Shown here in pieces: positions 27,864-37,181 of a stretch of DNA of 64,000 nt; the stretch's first letter is position 1, and each line of letters opens with the position of its first letter. The notes beneath the pieces were generated by a model that was given only the letters and a program-made list of their open reading frames with translations, was not told the origin of the DNA and ran no database searches. Position numbers and translations under genes: made by a program. Source of the DNA: Bacteroidetes bacterium HLUCCA01 (GTDB taxonomy: Bacteria; Bacteroidota; Rhodothermia; Balneolales; HLUCCA01); contig LIHN01000001.1 of assembly GCA_001314545.1 (NCBI GenBank), positions 212,180-276,179 on the forward strand, read 5' to 3'.

Positions 27864-29189
27864 ATGGAACTTTGGGACGCTAACATCCCGGTAGGTCAGG
27901 TATTCATCGACTTCTCCGTTCTCGGCGGTTTGCTCATTGCTGGCGGATGGTTACAAAACCGTATAGGATGGATTAAGCGAAACCGGATTCCAATCAATGT
28001 GATTGGTGGTATGACCGGGTTGCTTATTTCATTCAGCGGACTTGCCGGTGATTTTATTGACAGTAACCGGCTGGGTTACTATGTATATCACCTGCTGGCT
28101 TTACTCTTCATAGCCTTAGGACTTCGAAGCCAACGTAAAGGAACCGGCGTTGATGCAGCAAAATTCGGCCTGATGTACATTGCAACCTACCTGGTTCAGG
28201 CCATTGTTGGTCTGTCAATTACATTTCTGTTACTGTTCACCATTCGCGAAGACCTCTTTGCCGGAATCGGTCTGCTTATGCCTCTTGCATTTGGCATGAA
28301 TCCGGGAATTGCCTACAGCATTGGTCAGAACTGGGAGAGCTATGGGTTCACCTACGGCGGAACTACTGGTCTTGCATTTGCGGCTATTGGTTTTGCCGTT
28401 GCCTATACTGTCGGACTTCGAATGATCAATCGCAGTCAGGGTGTCGTTACGATACCTAAGGAAGCAGCGCAGGCAGAATGCACTGACCATGTAACGGTTT
28501 CAGTGAACTACGATTCGGGCACACTGCATGTTGGTTTAATTGCATTAACATATTTATTGACCTACGGATTCATGCACCTGCTGGCAGCGTTGCTCACCCT
28601 GGCAGGACTTCCCCACGAAGCCAATACCATGTGGTCTTTTCACTTTGTTTTTGCGGCTCTGCTGGCGCTGGCAGTGCGGAAAATATTCGATGCACTAGGT
28701 GCCTCCTCCTGGATTGAGAATCCCAGAATGACTTCCATCAGCAACGTAACCATGGATCTGATGGTGGTCGCATCTATAGCAGCCATCACTATAGCCGTAG
28801 TTCAGCAATACTGGCTCGAATTAATATTGCTCGGCAGCATTACGGCCTTCTCAACCTGGCTATTTATTCACTGGTCTGTACCCAGGCTCTACAAAGTACC
28901 CGACCTGGGCCGCAAAGTGGCGTTATTTGGGAATATGACCGGTACGATGCAGTCAGCACTGGTACTGCTCAGAGTTGTAGATCCACGGCTTCAAACCAGT
29001 GTGAGTCAGGAGTTGGTCTACGGCAGCGGACTGGCAATGCTGTTTGGCTTCCCCTTGCTGCTGATCATTAACGCACCCGTCTTATACTTTGAGAATTACA
29101 CCACCGGCTTCGCCTTTGCATTTGGTTTGGTTGTGATCTATCTGCTGTTTATTCTGCTGGCACTCTGGAGGTTGTCAAGACGGCACTGA
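27864..29189 (+). CDS. Sodium/glutamate symporter (GltS)-like carrier
   Basis: 441 residues with about ten or more membrane helices in two inverted halves. FGNMTGTMQSALVLLRVVDP resembles the second-half signature of GltS, and GTTGLAFAAIGFAVAYTVGL the first-half one. GltS proteins import glutamate with sodium, but this is a divergent member and the substrate is open. It starts two bases after the acyltransferase stop codon, so the two are co-transcribed. Confidence 0.72.
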   Translation: MELWDANIPVGQVFIDFSVLGGLLIAGGWLQNRIGWIKRNRIPINVIGGMTGLLISFSGLAGDFIDSNRLGYYVYHLLALLFIALGLRSQRKGTGVDAAKFGLMYIATYLVQAIVGLSITFLLLFTIREDLFAGIGLLMPLAFGMNPGIAYSIGQNWESYGFTYGGTTGLAFAAIGFAVAYTVGLRMINRSQGVVTIPKEAAQAECTDHVTVSVNYDSGTLHVGLIALTYLLTYGFMHLLAALLTLAGLPHEANTMWSFHFVFAALLALAVRKIFDALGASSWIENPRMTSISNVTMDLMVVASIAAITIAVVQQYWLELILLGSITAFSTWLFIHWSVPRLYKVPDLGRKVALFGNMTGTMQSALVLLRVVDPRLQTSVSQELVYGSGLAMLFGFPLLLIINAPVLYFENYTTGFAFAFGLVVIYLLFILLALWRLSRRH

Positions 29190-29237
29190 TTATCCTATCT
29201 TTATCTATCCCATAACGTTAGTAAAATCTGATTTCAT

Positions 29238-29729
29238 ATGAACGACCAGAATCACCAACCTTCTGGCATCCCGATTTACCTGAATAAAAAAGAATACAGA
29301 GCTTTAATTCGGATACTATTCAAGCATATTCTAATGTTCAGCAACCTTACGGATCAGCAAACAAGCAAAGAGTTTGAACGGATAAACTCCATGGCAGAAC
29401 GCCTGTTGAAATACGCAAACGATTTTGCCAGTGAAGACCTTGTAGCACATGACGTTAGTACAGGTACCAATTTTCCGTCAAACGAACTGTATCGTGAAAT
29501 CATCACTCAGATAAATGCGTATGACGAGGTGAACTTCTGGGAGGAACTGACCCAGCGCCTCTCAGAACGGGATCTTGTCAAGGGCCGGAGTTTTGAAGAA
29601 TTAAACGAGTCAGGAATGGAAAACCATCGCCAAATACTGGAAGATCGGCTGGTCTTTTACACCGATCACTTTGGAGAGCACGGGGTTGAAAACCTTTATA
29701 TTATCAACGACCCTCATCACTCAGATTGA
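29238..29729 (+). CDS. Hypothetical protein
   Basis: 163 residues, charged, predicted mostly helical, with no signal peptide or membrane segment. It starts with YLNKKEYRALIRILFKHILM and ends in a region rich in Glu and His. I do not recognise a family. The frame is intact and preceded by 48 bases after the GltS-like gene, so it may be the third gene of that operon. Its end overlaps the convergent phosphoesterase gene by 26 bases. Confidence 0.6.
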   Translation: MNDQNHQPSGIPIYLNKKEYRALIRILFKHILMFSNLTDQQTSKEFERINSMAERLLKYANDFASEDLVAHDVSTGTNFPSNELYREIITQINAYDEVNFWEELTQRLSERDLVKGRSFEELNESGMENHRQILEDRLVFYTDHFGEHGVENLYIINDPHHSD

Positions 29730-30207
29730 TAACATCCATATTGGTCATCTTCCCCTGATCCACATGAAAACGCACGATGGTCCGGTATATTTGAAAGCCA
29801 TGCCGGCCTGCTGCACCCGGATTCAAATACAGCATGTTGTTCATTTGTTTGTCACGCACAATTTTCAGGATGTGTGAATGACCGCAGATAAAGACATCGG
29901 GAGTTTTTTCTTTAAAATGCGGTAAAACGGGCAAGGCATATCGGCCCGGGTGCCCCCCGATGTGCGTCATCATAAAATCAAGTCCCTCAACATCCCTGCG
30001 AACAAGCAACGGGTAGACTCCCCTGACATCGTTTCCGTCAATATTTCCGTAAACACCGGTAACCGGTGCTACTTCCCTGAGTTGATTTGCTATTGCGAGG
30101 GTGCCAAAGTCTCCGGCATGCCAGATTTCATCGCACCCCTCGAAGTACCCCAAAATTGCCGGATCAAGATAATTATGTGTATCCGCTAACAGACCTATTT
30201 TCTTCAT
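29704..30207 (-). CDS. YfcE/MJ0936-family metallophosphoesterase
   Basis: 167 residues, a minimal calcineurin-like phosphoesterase. All metal motifs are there in order: LLADTHN (D-x-H), HAGDFG, GNIDGND, the His of MTHIGGHPG and GHSHI. Family members hydrolyse bis(p-nitrophenyl) phosphate or cyclic nucleotides in vitro; the physiological substrate is unknown. Divergent from the glycosyltransferase gene. Confidence 0.9.
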   Translation of the reverse strand: MKKIGLLADTHNYLDPAILGYFEGCDEIWHAGDFGTLAIANQLREVAPVTGVYGNIDGNDVRGVYPLLVRRDVEGLDFMMTHIGGHPGRYALPVLPHFKEKTPDVFICGHSHILKIVRDKQMNNMLYLNPGAAGRHGFQIYRTIVRFHVDQGKMTNMDVINLSDEGR

Positions 30208-30297
30208 GACAATTACTCTCGGTTCATGTTAATGCAATATACTGTATTAAGTCGAGATGTTCGAAGCTATTCATGTGGTGTTTTTCTATTTTTGTGT

Positions 30298-31320
30298 ATG
30301 AACGGATTCAGTATCATCATCGTCAGCTGGAATGCACGCCCCTTACTGGAGCAATTTCTGCCCTCTGTTTGTGCAACCAGCTACCCCATCTTTGAAGTCA
30401 TCCTGGCCGATAACGGATCGGACGATGATACCATTAGTTGGATAGAACGGGAGTACCCACAGGTAAAAATTGTCCGTCATGGAAACAATCTGGGCTTTTG
30501 TGCCGGTAATAACCGTGCGGCACCTCACGCTGCCTTCGACAACCTGGTTTTTCTCAACAATGATGTGCGTGTTGAACCCAACTGGTTGCACGCCATCAAT
30601 GACATGCTGCAATCCAATGCGGAGATCGGGGTAATACAGCCCAAAATCAGATCACATCGTGAGCCGGCCTCTTTTGAATATGCGGGAGCCGCCGGTGGCT
30701 TTCTCGACCGCTTTGGGTACCCCTTTTGCCGGGGCCGGATATTTGATAGCGTTGAAATTGATGCAGGTCAGTATGATCAGGCATCCCCTATTTTCTGGGC
30801 AAGCGGCGCCGCTATGGTCGTGCGAAGAAGTATATTTGAGCAAACCGGGGGATTTGAGGAATCTTTCGGATTTCACATGGAAGAAATTGATCTGTGCTGG
30901 CGAATACAGCATTTGGGCTGGCAGATCTGGTATTGTCCGGATAGTGTAGTTTACCATCTGGGCGGTGGTAGCCTGGCACCGGATAGTCCGCGCAAACTGT
31001 ATTTTAATTTCAGAAATAATCTGCGGATGTTGCTTCGTAACCATCCATCTGAAGGATTACTTAAATTGCTTTTTATCCGGATTGCCCTGGATAAGGTAGC
31101 AATGCTGCGATTCGCCTTCCAGGGTAAGTTTCGTCATGCATTTGCCGTGTTTCGGGCATTGACGGCATTTGCGGGTAACATTAAGGTCTCACTCGAATTC
31201 CGCAGAAACCACCCGCCTGTTTCGCCACCGACCGTTCCTCCCGCAAAGTTGTCCATAGTCAAGGCGTATTTCATTGACCGAATAAGACGGTTTCATGAAC
31301 TTCCATCGGATAGCAGTTGA
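30298..31320 (+). CDS. Family 2 glycosyltransferase (rhamnosyltransferase-like)
   Basis: 340 residues from ATG 30298, which places SIIIVSWNARPLLEQ at the N terminus; upstream in-frame codons lack conserved sequence. GT-A fold markers: DNGSDDDT for the nucleotide, FLNNDVRV as the metal-binding NND motif, and FHMEEIDLCWRIQHLGW, the conserved acceptor/catalytic block of WbbL-type transferases. A basic amphipathic C-terminal part suggests membrane association. It probably builds a surface polysaccharide, but stands alone without other such genes. Confidence 0.88.
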   Translation: MNGFSIIIVSWNARPLLEQFLPSVCATSYPIFEVILADNGSDDDTISWIEREYPQVKIVRHGNNLGFCAGNNRAAPHAAFDNLVFLNNDVRVEPNWLHAINDMLQSNAEIGVIQPKIRSHREPASFEYAGAAGGFLDRFGYPFCRGRIFDSVEIDAGQYDQASPIFWASGAAMVVRRSIFEQTGGFEESFGFHMEEIDLCWRIQHLGWQIWYCPDSVVYHLGGGSLAPDSPRKLYFNFRNNLRMLLRNHPSEGLLKLLFIRIALDKVAMLRFAFQGKFRHAFAVFRALTAFAGNIKVSLEFRRNHPPVSPPTVPPAKLSIVKAYFIDRIRRFHELPSDSS

Positions 31321-31434
31321 TTGTTTTGCAACGTTTTTAGCTAATATCCACATCTTTTCAACAGTACAAACTTCAAGTGAAGCCAATTTTTGGTATCTTC
31401 ACAGCCTTGAATCAAACCATCATTTCTTTGTACA

Positions 31435-32328
31435 ATGCCAGATTTCAAAACAACTGTACCTATTGACAAAGTCGGCGTTGAAGAGCGGGTAGCCCGTTTG
31501 AACACCCGAAGTATCAAGAAAGAATCCAAGCTATTCGCCATGCGACTGGCCATGCGTATGATTGATTTGACTACGCTGGAAGGAATGGATACACCCGGCA
31601 AGGTCCGTCAGTTATGCAATAAGGCGATGTATCCTTATCAAGGTACTCATAATATACCTCGTGTCGCCGCCGTATGCGTTTACCCGCCCTTCGTAAAAAT
31701 AGCCAAACAGGCACTCGGTAACTCCGGTATCCATGTTGCCAGTGTTGCAACGGCGTTTCCCAGCGGTCACGCACTCAGAAAAGACAAAGTCGCCGAGGTT
31801 CGGTTTTGTGTTGAGAACGGGTCTGATGAAATTGATATGGTTATATCCAGAGGCGAGTTCCTCAAAGGCAATTATCAGTTCATTTTTGACGAGGTCGCTG
31901 AAATTAAAGAAGCTTGCGGACACGCTCATCTCAAGGTTATTCTGGAAACGGGTGAATTACAGACACTTGAAAATGTAAGAAAGGCCAGTGACATCGCTAT
32001 GCAGGCCGGTGCAGATTTCATTAAGACGTCTACCGGAAAAGTCAGTCCGGCAGCAACACAACCCGTCACGCTGGTAATGTTGGAGGCCATTCGTGATTTT
32101 TACCTGCAAACCGGTCGCAAAATTGGCATGAAGCCCGCCGGTGGTATTAAAGACACGAAAACAGCGATTAAGTATCTGGTTATGGTCCACGAAACACTGG
32201 GTTCAGACTGGCTGAATCCCGATCTGTTTCGTTTCGGCGCAAGCTCACTTGCCAATGACCTGATCATGCAAATTGTAAAACAGGAAACCGGAGTGTACCA
32301 GTCCGGCGACTACTTCTCGAAAGATTAA
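31435..32328 (+). CDS. deoC: Deoxyribose-phosphate aldolase
   Basis: Class I aldolase splitting 2-deoxyribose-5-phosphate into acetaldehyde and glyceraldehyde-3-phosphate. The Schiff-base Lys is K197 in GADFIKTSTGK, and the second active-site Lys lies in GMKPAGGI. 297 residues, the longer form resembling animal DERA rather than the 220-residue type. Two bases upstream of the aldehyde dehydrogenase gene, whose product could take up the acetaldehyde. Confidence 0.95.
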   Translation: MPDFKTTVPIDKVGVEERVARLNTRSIKKESKLFAMRLAMRMIDLTTLEGMDTPGKVRQLCNKAMYPYQGTHNIPRVAAVCVYPPFVKIAKQALGNSGIHVASVATAFPSGHALRKDKVAEVRFCVENGSDEIDMVISRGEFLKGNYQFIFDEVAEIKEACGHAHLKVILETGELQTLENVRKASDIAMQAGADFIKTSTGKVSPAATQPVTLVMLEAIRDFYLQTGRKIGMKPAGGIKDTKTAIKYLVMVHETLGSDWLNPDLFRFGASSLANDLIMQIVKQETGVYQSGDYFSKD

Positions 32329-32330
32329 CT

Positions 32331-33812
32331 ATGCAACAATCAAACGATAGCAACGGTATCCGCATTAATTTCAGTGATGTCTGGTCTTATGATGCAGCGC
32401 CTGAAAGCACTTCTCATATCCGGATTAAACCGTTATACGATTTGTTCATCGGCGGTAAATTTGTAGCTCCAAAATCCGGGGTCTACTTCAAAACCATTAA
32501 CCCGGCCAACGAAAACGTTCTGGCTGAAGTGGCTGAAGCCGGACAGGACGATGTCGACCTCGCAGTAAAAGCAGCCAGAAAAGCATTCCCTGCCTGGTCC
32601 AGGTTACCCGGAAAAGAGCGTGGTAAGTATCTGTTCAGAATCGCGCGTCTGATTCAGGAAAGGGCACGTGAATTCGCCGTTATAGAATCTCTTGACGGCG
32701 GTAAGCCTATTCGTGAATCCCGCGATGTGGATGTACCTTTAGCCGCTGCGCATTTCTTTTACTACGCGGGATGGGCCGATAAGCTCTCGTATGCATTTCC
32801 AAATGCCAATCCCCAGCCCATGGGTGTTGCCGGACAAATTATCCCCTGGAACTTCCCCCTGTTGATGGCAGCATGGAAACTGGCTCCAGCTTTGGCTGCC
32901 GGGAATACGGCTGTACTCAAGCCCGCAGAATCAACGCCGCTGACCGCACTGAAGCTGGCAGAAATCTTTCAGGAAGCCGGTTTACCCGAGGGTGTAGTCA
33001 ACATAGTCACCGGTGCCGGAGCTACCGGAGCGGCTATCGTTGAACACCCGGATGTCAATAAGGTAGCGTTTACCGGATCGACTAAAGTGGGGAAAATTAT
33101 TCAGCAATCGCTGGCCGGAACATCGAAATCGTACACACTTGAACTTGGTGGAAAGGCAGCCAACATTATCTTTGAGGATGCGGCCCTGGATCAGGCGGTT
33201 GAAGGGATTGTGAACGGTATTTTCTTCAACCAGGGTCACGTTTGCTGTGCGGGTTCCAGACTCCTTGTTCAGGAAAGTGTTGCCGATCTGGTTATAGCTA
33301 AACTGAAACTGCGTATGCAGACCCTGATTGTAGGTGATCCACTCGATAAAAATACCGACATCGGCGCAATTAACTCGCGGATGCAGCTCGACAAAATAAA
33401 CACGTATCTGGAAATCGGCCTGAATGAAGGCGCTTCCATGTATCAACCCACATGCAGCATCCCTGATAGTGGCTATTTCTGCAAACCAACCCTTTTTACC
33501 GGTGTTTCGCAGTCCAGCAAGATTGTTCAGGAAGAAATATTCGGACCGGTATTGGCTATTCAAACCTTCCGAACTCCCGCTGAGGCACTGGAGAAAGCAA
33601 ATAATACGCCTTACGGACTATCGGGTGGCGTGTGGACCGACAAAGGATCCAAAATTTTCAGTATGACAACCCAGTTACGTGCCGGGGTAGTCTGGGCCAA
33701 CACCTTCAATAAATTTGACCCCACATCGCCCTTTGGTGGTTACAAAGAAAGTGGTGTTGGTCGCGAAGGCGGCTTACATGGGTTGGCCGCCTATGTCAAT
33801 CTTGATATTTAA
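32331..33812 (+). CDS. Aldehyde dehydrogenase (catalytic, ALDH16 first-domain-like)
   Basis: NAD(P)-dependent aldehyde dehydrogenase of 493 residues, full length. Conserved: IIPWNFPLLMAAWKLAPALA, FTGSTKVG, general base E271 in LELGGKA and nucleophile C305 in GHVCCAGSR, then EEIFGPV. Coupled to deoC (2-base gap) and to the truncated homologue (1-base overlap). This pair has the order and sizes of the two halves of ALDH16. Acetaldehyde from DeoC is the likely substrate, by context only. Confidence 0.92.
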   Translation: MQQSNDSNGIRINFSDVWSYDAAPESTSHIRIKPLYDLFIGGKFVAPKSGVYFKTINPANENVLAEVAEAGQDDVDLAVKAARKAFPAWSRLPGKERGKYLFRIARLIQERAREFAVIESLDGGKPIRESRDVDVPLAAAHFFYYAGWADKLSYAFPNANPQPMGVAGQIIPWNFPLLMAAWKLAPALAAGNTAVLKPAESTPLTALKLAEIFQEAGLPEGVVNIVTGAGATGAAIVEHPDVNKVAFTGSTKVGKIIQQSLAGTSKSYTLELGGKAANIIFEDAALDQAVEGIVNGIFFNQGHVCCAGSRLLVQESVADLVIAKLKLRMQTLIVGDPLDKNTDIGAINSRMQLDKINTYLEIGLNEGASMYQPTCSIPDSGYFCKPTLFTGVSQSSKIVQEEIFGPVLAIQTFRTPAEALEKANNTPYGLSGGVWTDKGSKIFSMTTQLRAGVVWANTFNKFDPTSPFGGYKESGVGREGGLHGLAAYVNLDI

Positions 33813-34687
33813 TGTCCGAAATTATGCCAAACAGAATACCCGTTTTGAAAACGTATAAGCTATACATCGGCGGAAAATTTGAACGATCTGAATCTGGCAG
33901 GTACATACCGTATCTGGACAAGTCCGGTCATCAGGTAGCCAACATCTGTCTGGCCAGCAGAAAGGATTTCAGAAATGCTGTGGTTGCCGCACGAAACGCA
34001 TTTGGTGGCTGGTCTGGAAAAACGGCCTACAACCGAAGCCAGATTTTATATCGGATGGCTGAAATGATGGAGGGAAGGTCCGCGCAGTTTATTGAAGAAA
34101 TGGTGCTGGAGGGTTCTGGAAAAAAAGAAGCAACATTACAGGTCCAAACTGCGGTAGACCGACTCGTATATTTTGCAGGATGGTGCGATAAATACCATCA
34201 GGTTTTTGGCGGAGTAAATCCCGTGGCCAGTGCCCACTTCAACTTTTCAGTTCCCGAACCAATCGGTGTTGTTGCTGTACTACCTGCTGAAAGACAAACG
34301 TTGGCGGGTCTGATAACCGCCATTGCTCCGGTAATTGCCAGCGGCAACACGTGCGTTGTTCTTGCCAGTCAGCTTGCTCCGCTTTCCAGCCTGACCTTTA
34401 CCGAGATTGTAGCCACATCGGATGTACCTGGTGGAGTTGTCAATGTACTCACAGGCACTTTGGAAGAGTTGCTTGAGCAATTTTCCACCCATATGGATGT
34501 AAACGCTATTGCCTGTCACGGCACAAATCCGGAAACAATACGAACCATCCAACAAAACGCAGCATTAAACGTTCGTAGAGTAAAAATCTACACCGATGCG
34601 GCTATCGCTGATTCCAAATGTGAAAATCCTTACCGCATCACTGATTTCACAGAAATAAAAACGACATGGCATCCTGTTGGAGACTAA
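33812..34687 (+). CDS. Truncated, non-catalytic aldehyde dehydrogenase homologue
   Basis: 291 residues with the N-terminal ALDH portion: YKLYIGGKFERSESG, ARNAFGGWSGKTAYNRSQIL, VPEPIGVVAVLPAERQTLAG, GNTCVVLASQLAPLSSL and PGGVVNVLTG. It ends before the catalytic domain, so no catalytic Cys, and the E-L-G-G motif is also missing. The frame is intact and starts on the last base of the upstream stop codon. This matches the inactive second ALDH domain of ALDH16, here a separate polypeptide. Probably a structural or regulatory subunit. Confidence 0.85.
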   Translation: MSEIMPNRIPVLKTYKLYIGGKFERSESGRYIPYLDKSGHQVANICLASRKDFRNAVVAARNAFGGWSGKTAYNRSQILYRMAEMMEGRSAQFIEEMVLEGSGKKEATLQVQTAVDRLVYFAGWCDKYHQVFGGVNPVASAHFNFSVPEPIGVVAVLPAERQTLAGLITAIAPVIASGNTCVVLASQLAPLSSLTFTEIVATSDVPGGVVNVLTGTLEELLEQFSTHMDVNAIACHGTNPETIRTIQQNAALNVRRVKIYTDAAIADSKCENPYRITDFTEIKTTWHPVGD

Positions 34688-34691
34688 GACG

Positions 34692-35252
34692 ATGAATCGG
34701 TTTTACCTGGTCACGGGGTTGGTAACTATCATGCTTGCAGCAAGTTGTGCTCCTTCAAAAGAAGTGGTTACAGACGAGGCTACCCTGCCAGAAGAAGAAG
34801 TAACGGAACCGGCTGCTTATTCGCTGCCAATCGATATGAATGAATATCGTATCAGACCGCAGGATGCTTTTTTTAGCCTGGAAAATCAGCTTCCCGAGGT
34901 TTTTCAACCCGATTCAACCATGTTCACAGAAACTGAAGTCAACGCAGGTTTCCGTATACAGATTATTTCATCACAGGAAGTTGCTGTGGTAGAAGAAGCC
35001 AGGAGAACATTTAATCAATGGCTGTATGAAGATGCTTCGGATTACCAGGCCGAAACCTATATTCTGTTCAGACAACCTTATTTCCGTCTGCATGTTGGCA
35101 ATTTCAAGAGCAGAGCCAATGCCATAGCCTTTAATACCCTGGTAAAACGAAAATTTCCGGACGCCTGGATTGTGCATGACCAAATTGATCCGGAAAAGCT
35201 TACCCATAAAATCGTCATACCAGATAGTCTGGGTGCAGCCAACAGACGATAA
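34692..35252 (+). CDS. SPOR-domain lipoprotein
   Basis: 186 residues from ATG 34692. A lipobox (LAASC, Cys18) ends the signal peptide; an acidic linker follows, and the C-terminal 80 residues form a SPOR domain: FRIQIISSQEVAVVEEARR ... YFRLHVGNFKSRANA ... FPDAWIVHDQI. SPOR domains bind denuded peptidoglycan at division sites or elsewhere. It is five bases after the truncated ALDH gene, though a functional link is not obvious. Confidence 0.86.
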   Translation: MNRFYLVTGLVTIMLAASCAPSKEVVTDEATLPEEEVTEPAAYSLPIDMNEYRIRPQDAFFSLENQLPEVFQPDSTMFTETEVNAGFRIQIISSQEVAVVEEARRTFNQWLYEDASDYQAETYILFRQPYFRLHVGNFKSRANAIAFNTLVKRKFPDAWIVHDQIDPEKLTHKIVIPDSLGAANRR

Positions 35253-35337
35253 CAGCACCAATAAATGCCGTTTTAACCTGCAACATAGCTCTAGTCAGCG
35301 AGCTGGTCTATAAGCGCGGTTAAATATCTATGGAAGG

Positions 35338-36438
35338 CTACACATTAAAACGAAAGTGCATCACATCCCCGTCATGGACTACGTAATCCTTGCCTTCAGA
35401 GCGCATTTTCCCGGCCTCTTTAGCAGCAGCTTCTGAACCAACCATGATATAATCGTCATACTTGATGGTTTCGGCACGAATGAAGCCACGCTCAAAATCC
35501 GTGTGAATAACGCCCGCTGCCTGCGGGGCCTTAAAACCTCGACGGATAGTCCAGGCTCTTACTTCCTTCTCCCCGGCCGTAAAGTAGGTAATTAGTCCCA
35601 ACTCAGTGTATGCGGCACGAATAAGCAAATCTAAACCGGCACTTTTGATTCCAAGCTCCTCCAGGAACATTTTCTTCTCTTCACCATCCAGCTCGGCAAT
35701 TTCAGCCTCTATCTTGGCGCAAACTACAACCACACCGGAGTGTTGTGATTCGGCAATTTCCCTGACCTTGTCTACGTACGTATTGCCGGCTGCATCCGGC
35801 AAGTCTTCCTCGGAAACGTTGGTCACATACATAACTGGTTTTTGCGTGAGCAGAAACAAGTCACTGAAAGCCTGGGCCTCCTCCGTAGTGTACATAAATG
35901 AGCGTACCGGTTTGCCGTTTTCAACGTGCTCGTGTAGTCGTTGGACGATATCCAGATGCTGTTTGACCGTTTTGTCATTGGTCTTCGACTGTTTTCGAAG
36001 TTTATCCAATCGCTTTTCTATGCTTTCCAGGTCTTTGAAAAGTAATTCAGCATCAATGATCTGAATATCACGGAGCGGGTCGATCCCCCCCTCAACATGA
36101 ATCACATCGTCATCAGCAAAACATCGGACCACATGAACAATAATGTCGACTTCTCTGATGTGTGACAGGAATGCGTTGCCTTTACCCTTGCCTTCGGAAG
36201 CACCCTTGACCAACCCTGCGATATCCACAAACTCAATCGTTGCCGGTATGGTGCGTTGTGGGCGAACAAGCTCAGTAAGCTTGTCGAGTCGCTCGTCCGG
36301 AACGGGCACTATACCCACGTTCGGGTCAATAGTACAAAACGGAAAATTTGCCGCTTCGGCGCCGGCATTGCTGAGTGCATTAAATAAAGAAGATTTGCCT
36401 ACGTTTGGCAGGCCAACAATTCCGCATTTCAGATTCAT
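35338..36438 (-). CDS. ychF: Redox-regulated ATPase/GTP-binding protein YchF
   Basis: OLA1/YchF family P-loop protein that binds ribosomes and prefers ATP. G1 motif GLPNVGKSS at residues 9-17, the family-typical [10 protein letters not shown], switch [17 protein letters not shown], an inserted helical domain, and a C-terminal TGS domain ([20 protein letters not shown]). 366 residues, full length. Downstream of nusB, 23 bases apart; convergent with the SPOR lipoprotein gene. Confidence 0.96.
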   Translation of the reverse strand: MNLKCGIVGLPNVGKSSLFNALSNAGAEAANFPFCTIDPNVGIVPVPDERLDKLTELVRPQRTIPATIEFVDIAGLVKGASEGKGKGNAFLSHIREVDIIVHVVRCFADDDVIHVEGGIDPLRDIQIIDAELLFKDLESIEKRLDKLRKQSKTNDKTVKQHLDIVQRLHEHVENGKPVRSFMYTTEEAQAFSDLFLLTQKPVMYVTNVSEEDLPDAAGNTYVDKVREIAESQHSGVVVVCAKIEAEIAELDGEEKKMFLEELGIKSAGLDLLIRAAYTELGLITYFTAGEKEVRAWTIRRGFKAPQAAGVIHTDFERGFIRAETIKYDDYIMVGSEAAAKEAGKMRSEGKDYVVHDGDVMHFRFNV

Positions 36439-36461
36439 AATAAGCTGTAGTAAAAAATTAT

Positions 36462-36917
36462 TTAATCAACGAGGCCCCGGCCTGTTTTGTTCAGGCGATT
36501 TTGATCACGCAACTGATCACGGATTACGTCTAGCAATCCGTTTACAAACCTGCCAGAATTAGCAGTAGAATATTTTTTTGCGATCTCGATGGCTTCATTG
36601 ATCGTAACCTTGGTGGGGATATCATCGAAATACAAAAATTCACTGATCGCCATGTGCAATACCAGCTTATCTACCAGCGCAATCCGGTTTAAATCCCAGT
36701 TTTTGAGATTGGGTTCAATCAGTACATCAAAGTCGTCACGGTTTTTTATAGTCTTCACAAAAAGCCGTTCGGCAAATTGTGCCTCACTCTTTTCGTCCGT
36801 GTCGCTGAGTTCATCCGTGATCACGGTTTTGATAATATGTGCTGCATCGCCGCCACCCTGCCAGTGTGCATAAAGCGCCTTAAGTACCAGCTCGCGAAGT
36901 ATTCTTCTGTTTGACAT
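36462..36917 (-). CDS. nusB: Transcription antitermination factor NusB
   Basis: 151-residue all-helical RNA-binding protein that, with NusE, supports rRNA antitermination. N-terminal [17 protein letters not shown] and the C-terminal block [31 protein letters not shown] are conserved NusB signatures. The insert after residue 20 is somewhat longer than usual. Divergent from the tRNA-Val/thrS side. Confidence 0.93.
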   Translation of the reverse strand: MSNRRILRELVLKALYAHWQGGGDAAHIIKTVITDELSDTDEKSEAQFAERLFVKTIKNRDDFDVLIEPNLKNWDLNRIALVDKLVLHMAISEFLYFDDIPTKVTINEAIEIAKKYSTANSGRFVNGLLDVIRDQLRDQNRLNKTGRGLVD

Positions 36918-37064
36918 AGCTCAGTTTTGTGCAAAACTAACAAGATACGAACTCCTAAGACACTTTTTTATGGCTAAAATGTCTGAATAACGAACTTACG
37001 TGACGGTTCAGCTATAATTTGATTGAATAAATCCGTTGGTAGTGATTATCTTTGAAGTCTGTGA

Positions 37065-37138
37065 GGGTCGTTAGCTCAGTTGGTTAGAGCGCCACGTTGA
37101 CATCGTGGAGGTCGATGGTTCGAATCCATTACGACCCA
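37065..37138 (+). tRNA. tRNA-Val (anticodon GAC)
   Basis: All four arms can be folded: acceptor GGGTCGT/ACGACCC, D arm GCTC...GAGC, anticodon stem CCACG/CGTGG with loop TTGACAT (GAC), and T arm GATGG-TTCGAAT-CCATT. Discriminator A37138; CCA is not encoded. 74 nucleotides, reads GUC and GUU codons. It is 44 bases ahead of thrS. Confidence 0.97.
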
Positions 37139-37148
37139 CCCTCTCCTG

Positions 37149-37175
37149 AAATGCGCAGCTTTTGTTGCGCATTTT
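37149..37175 (+). terminator. Weak hairpin between tRNA-Val and thrS
   Basis: AAATGCGCA (37149-37157) pairs with TGCGCATTT (37166-37174) around an 8-base loop, with only four T at the end. It may end the tRNA transcript or attenuate thrS; its last base is six bases before the thrS ATG. Confidence 0.5.
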
Positions 37176-37181
37176 CATTAT

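Noticed and set aside
33812..34687. Short aldehyde dehydrogenase homologue as a pseudogene
   Set aside because: The frame is open, has a proper start overlapping the upstream stop, and its end point matches the known second domain of ALDH16, so truncation is probably ancestral.
37139..37181. T-box or similar riboswitch ahead of thrS
   Set aside because: Only 43 bases lie between the tRNA gene and thrS, too few for a T-box; only a simple hairpin is visible.
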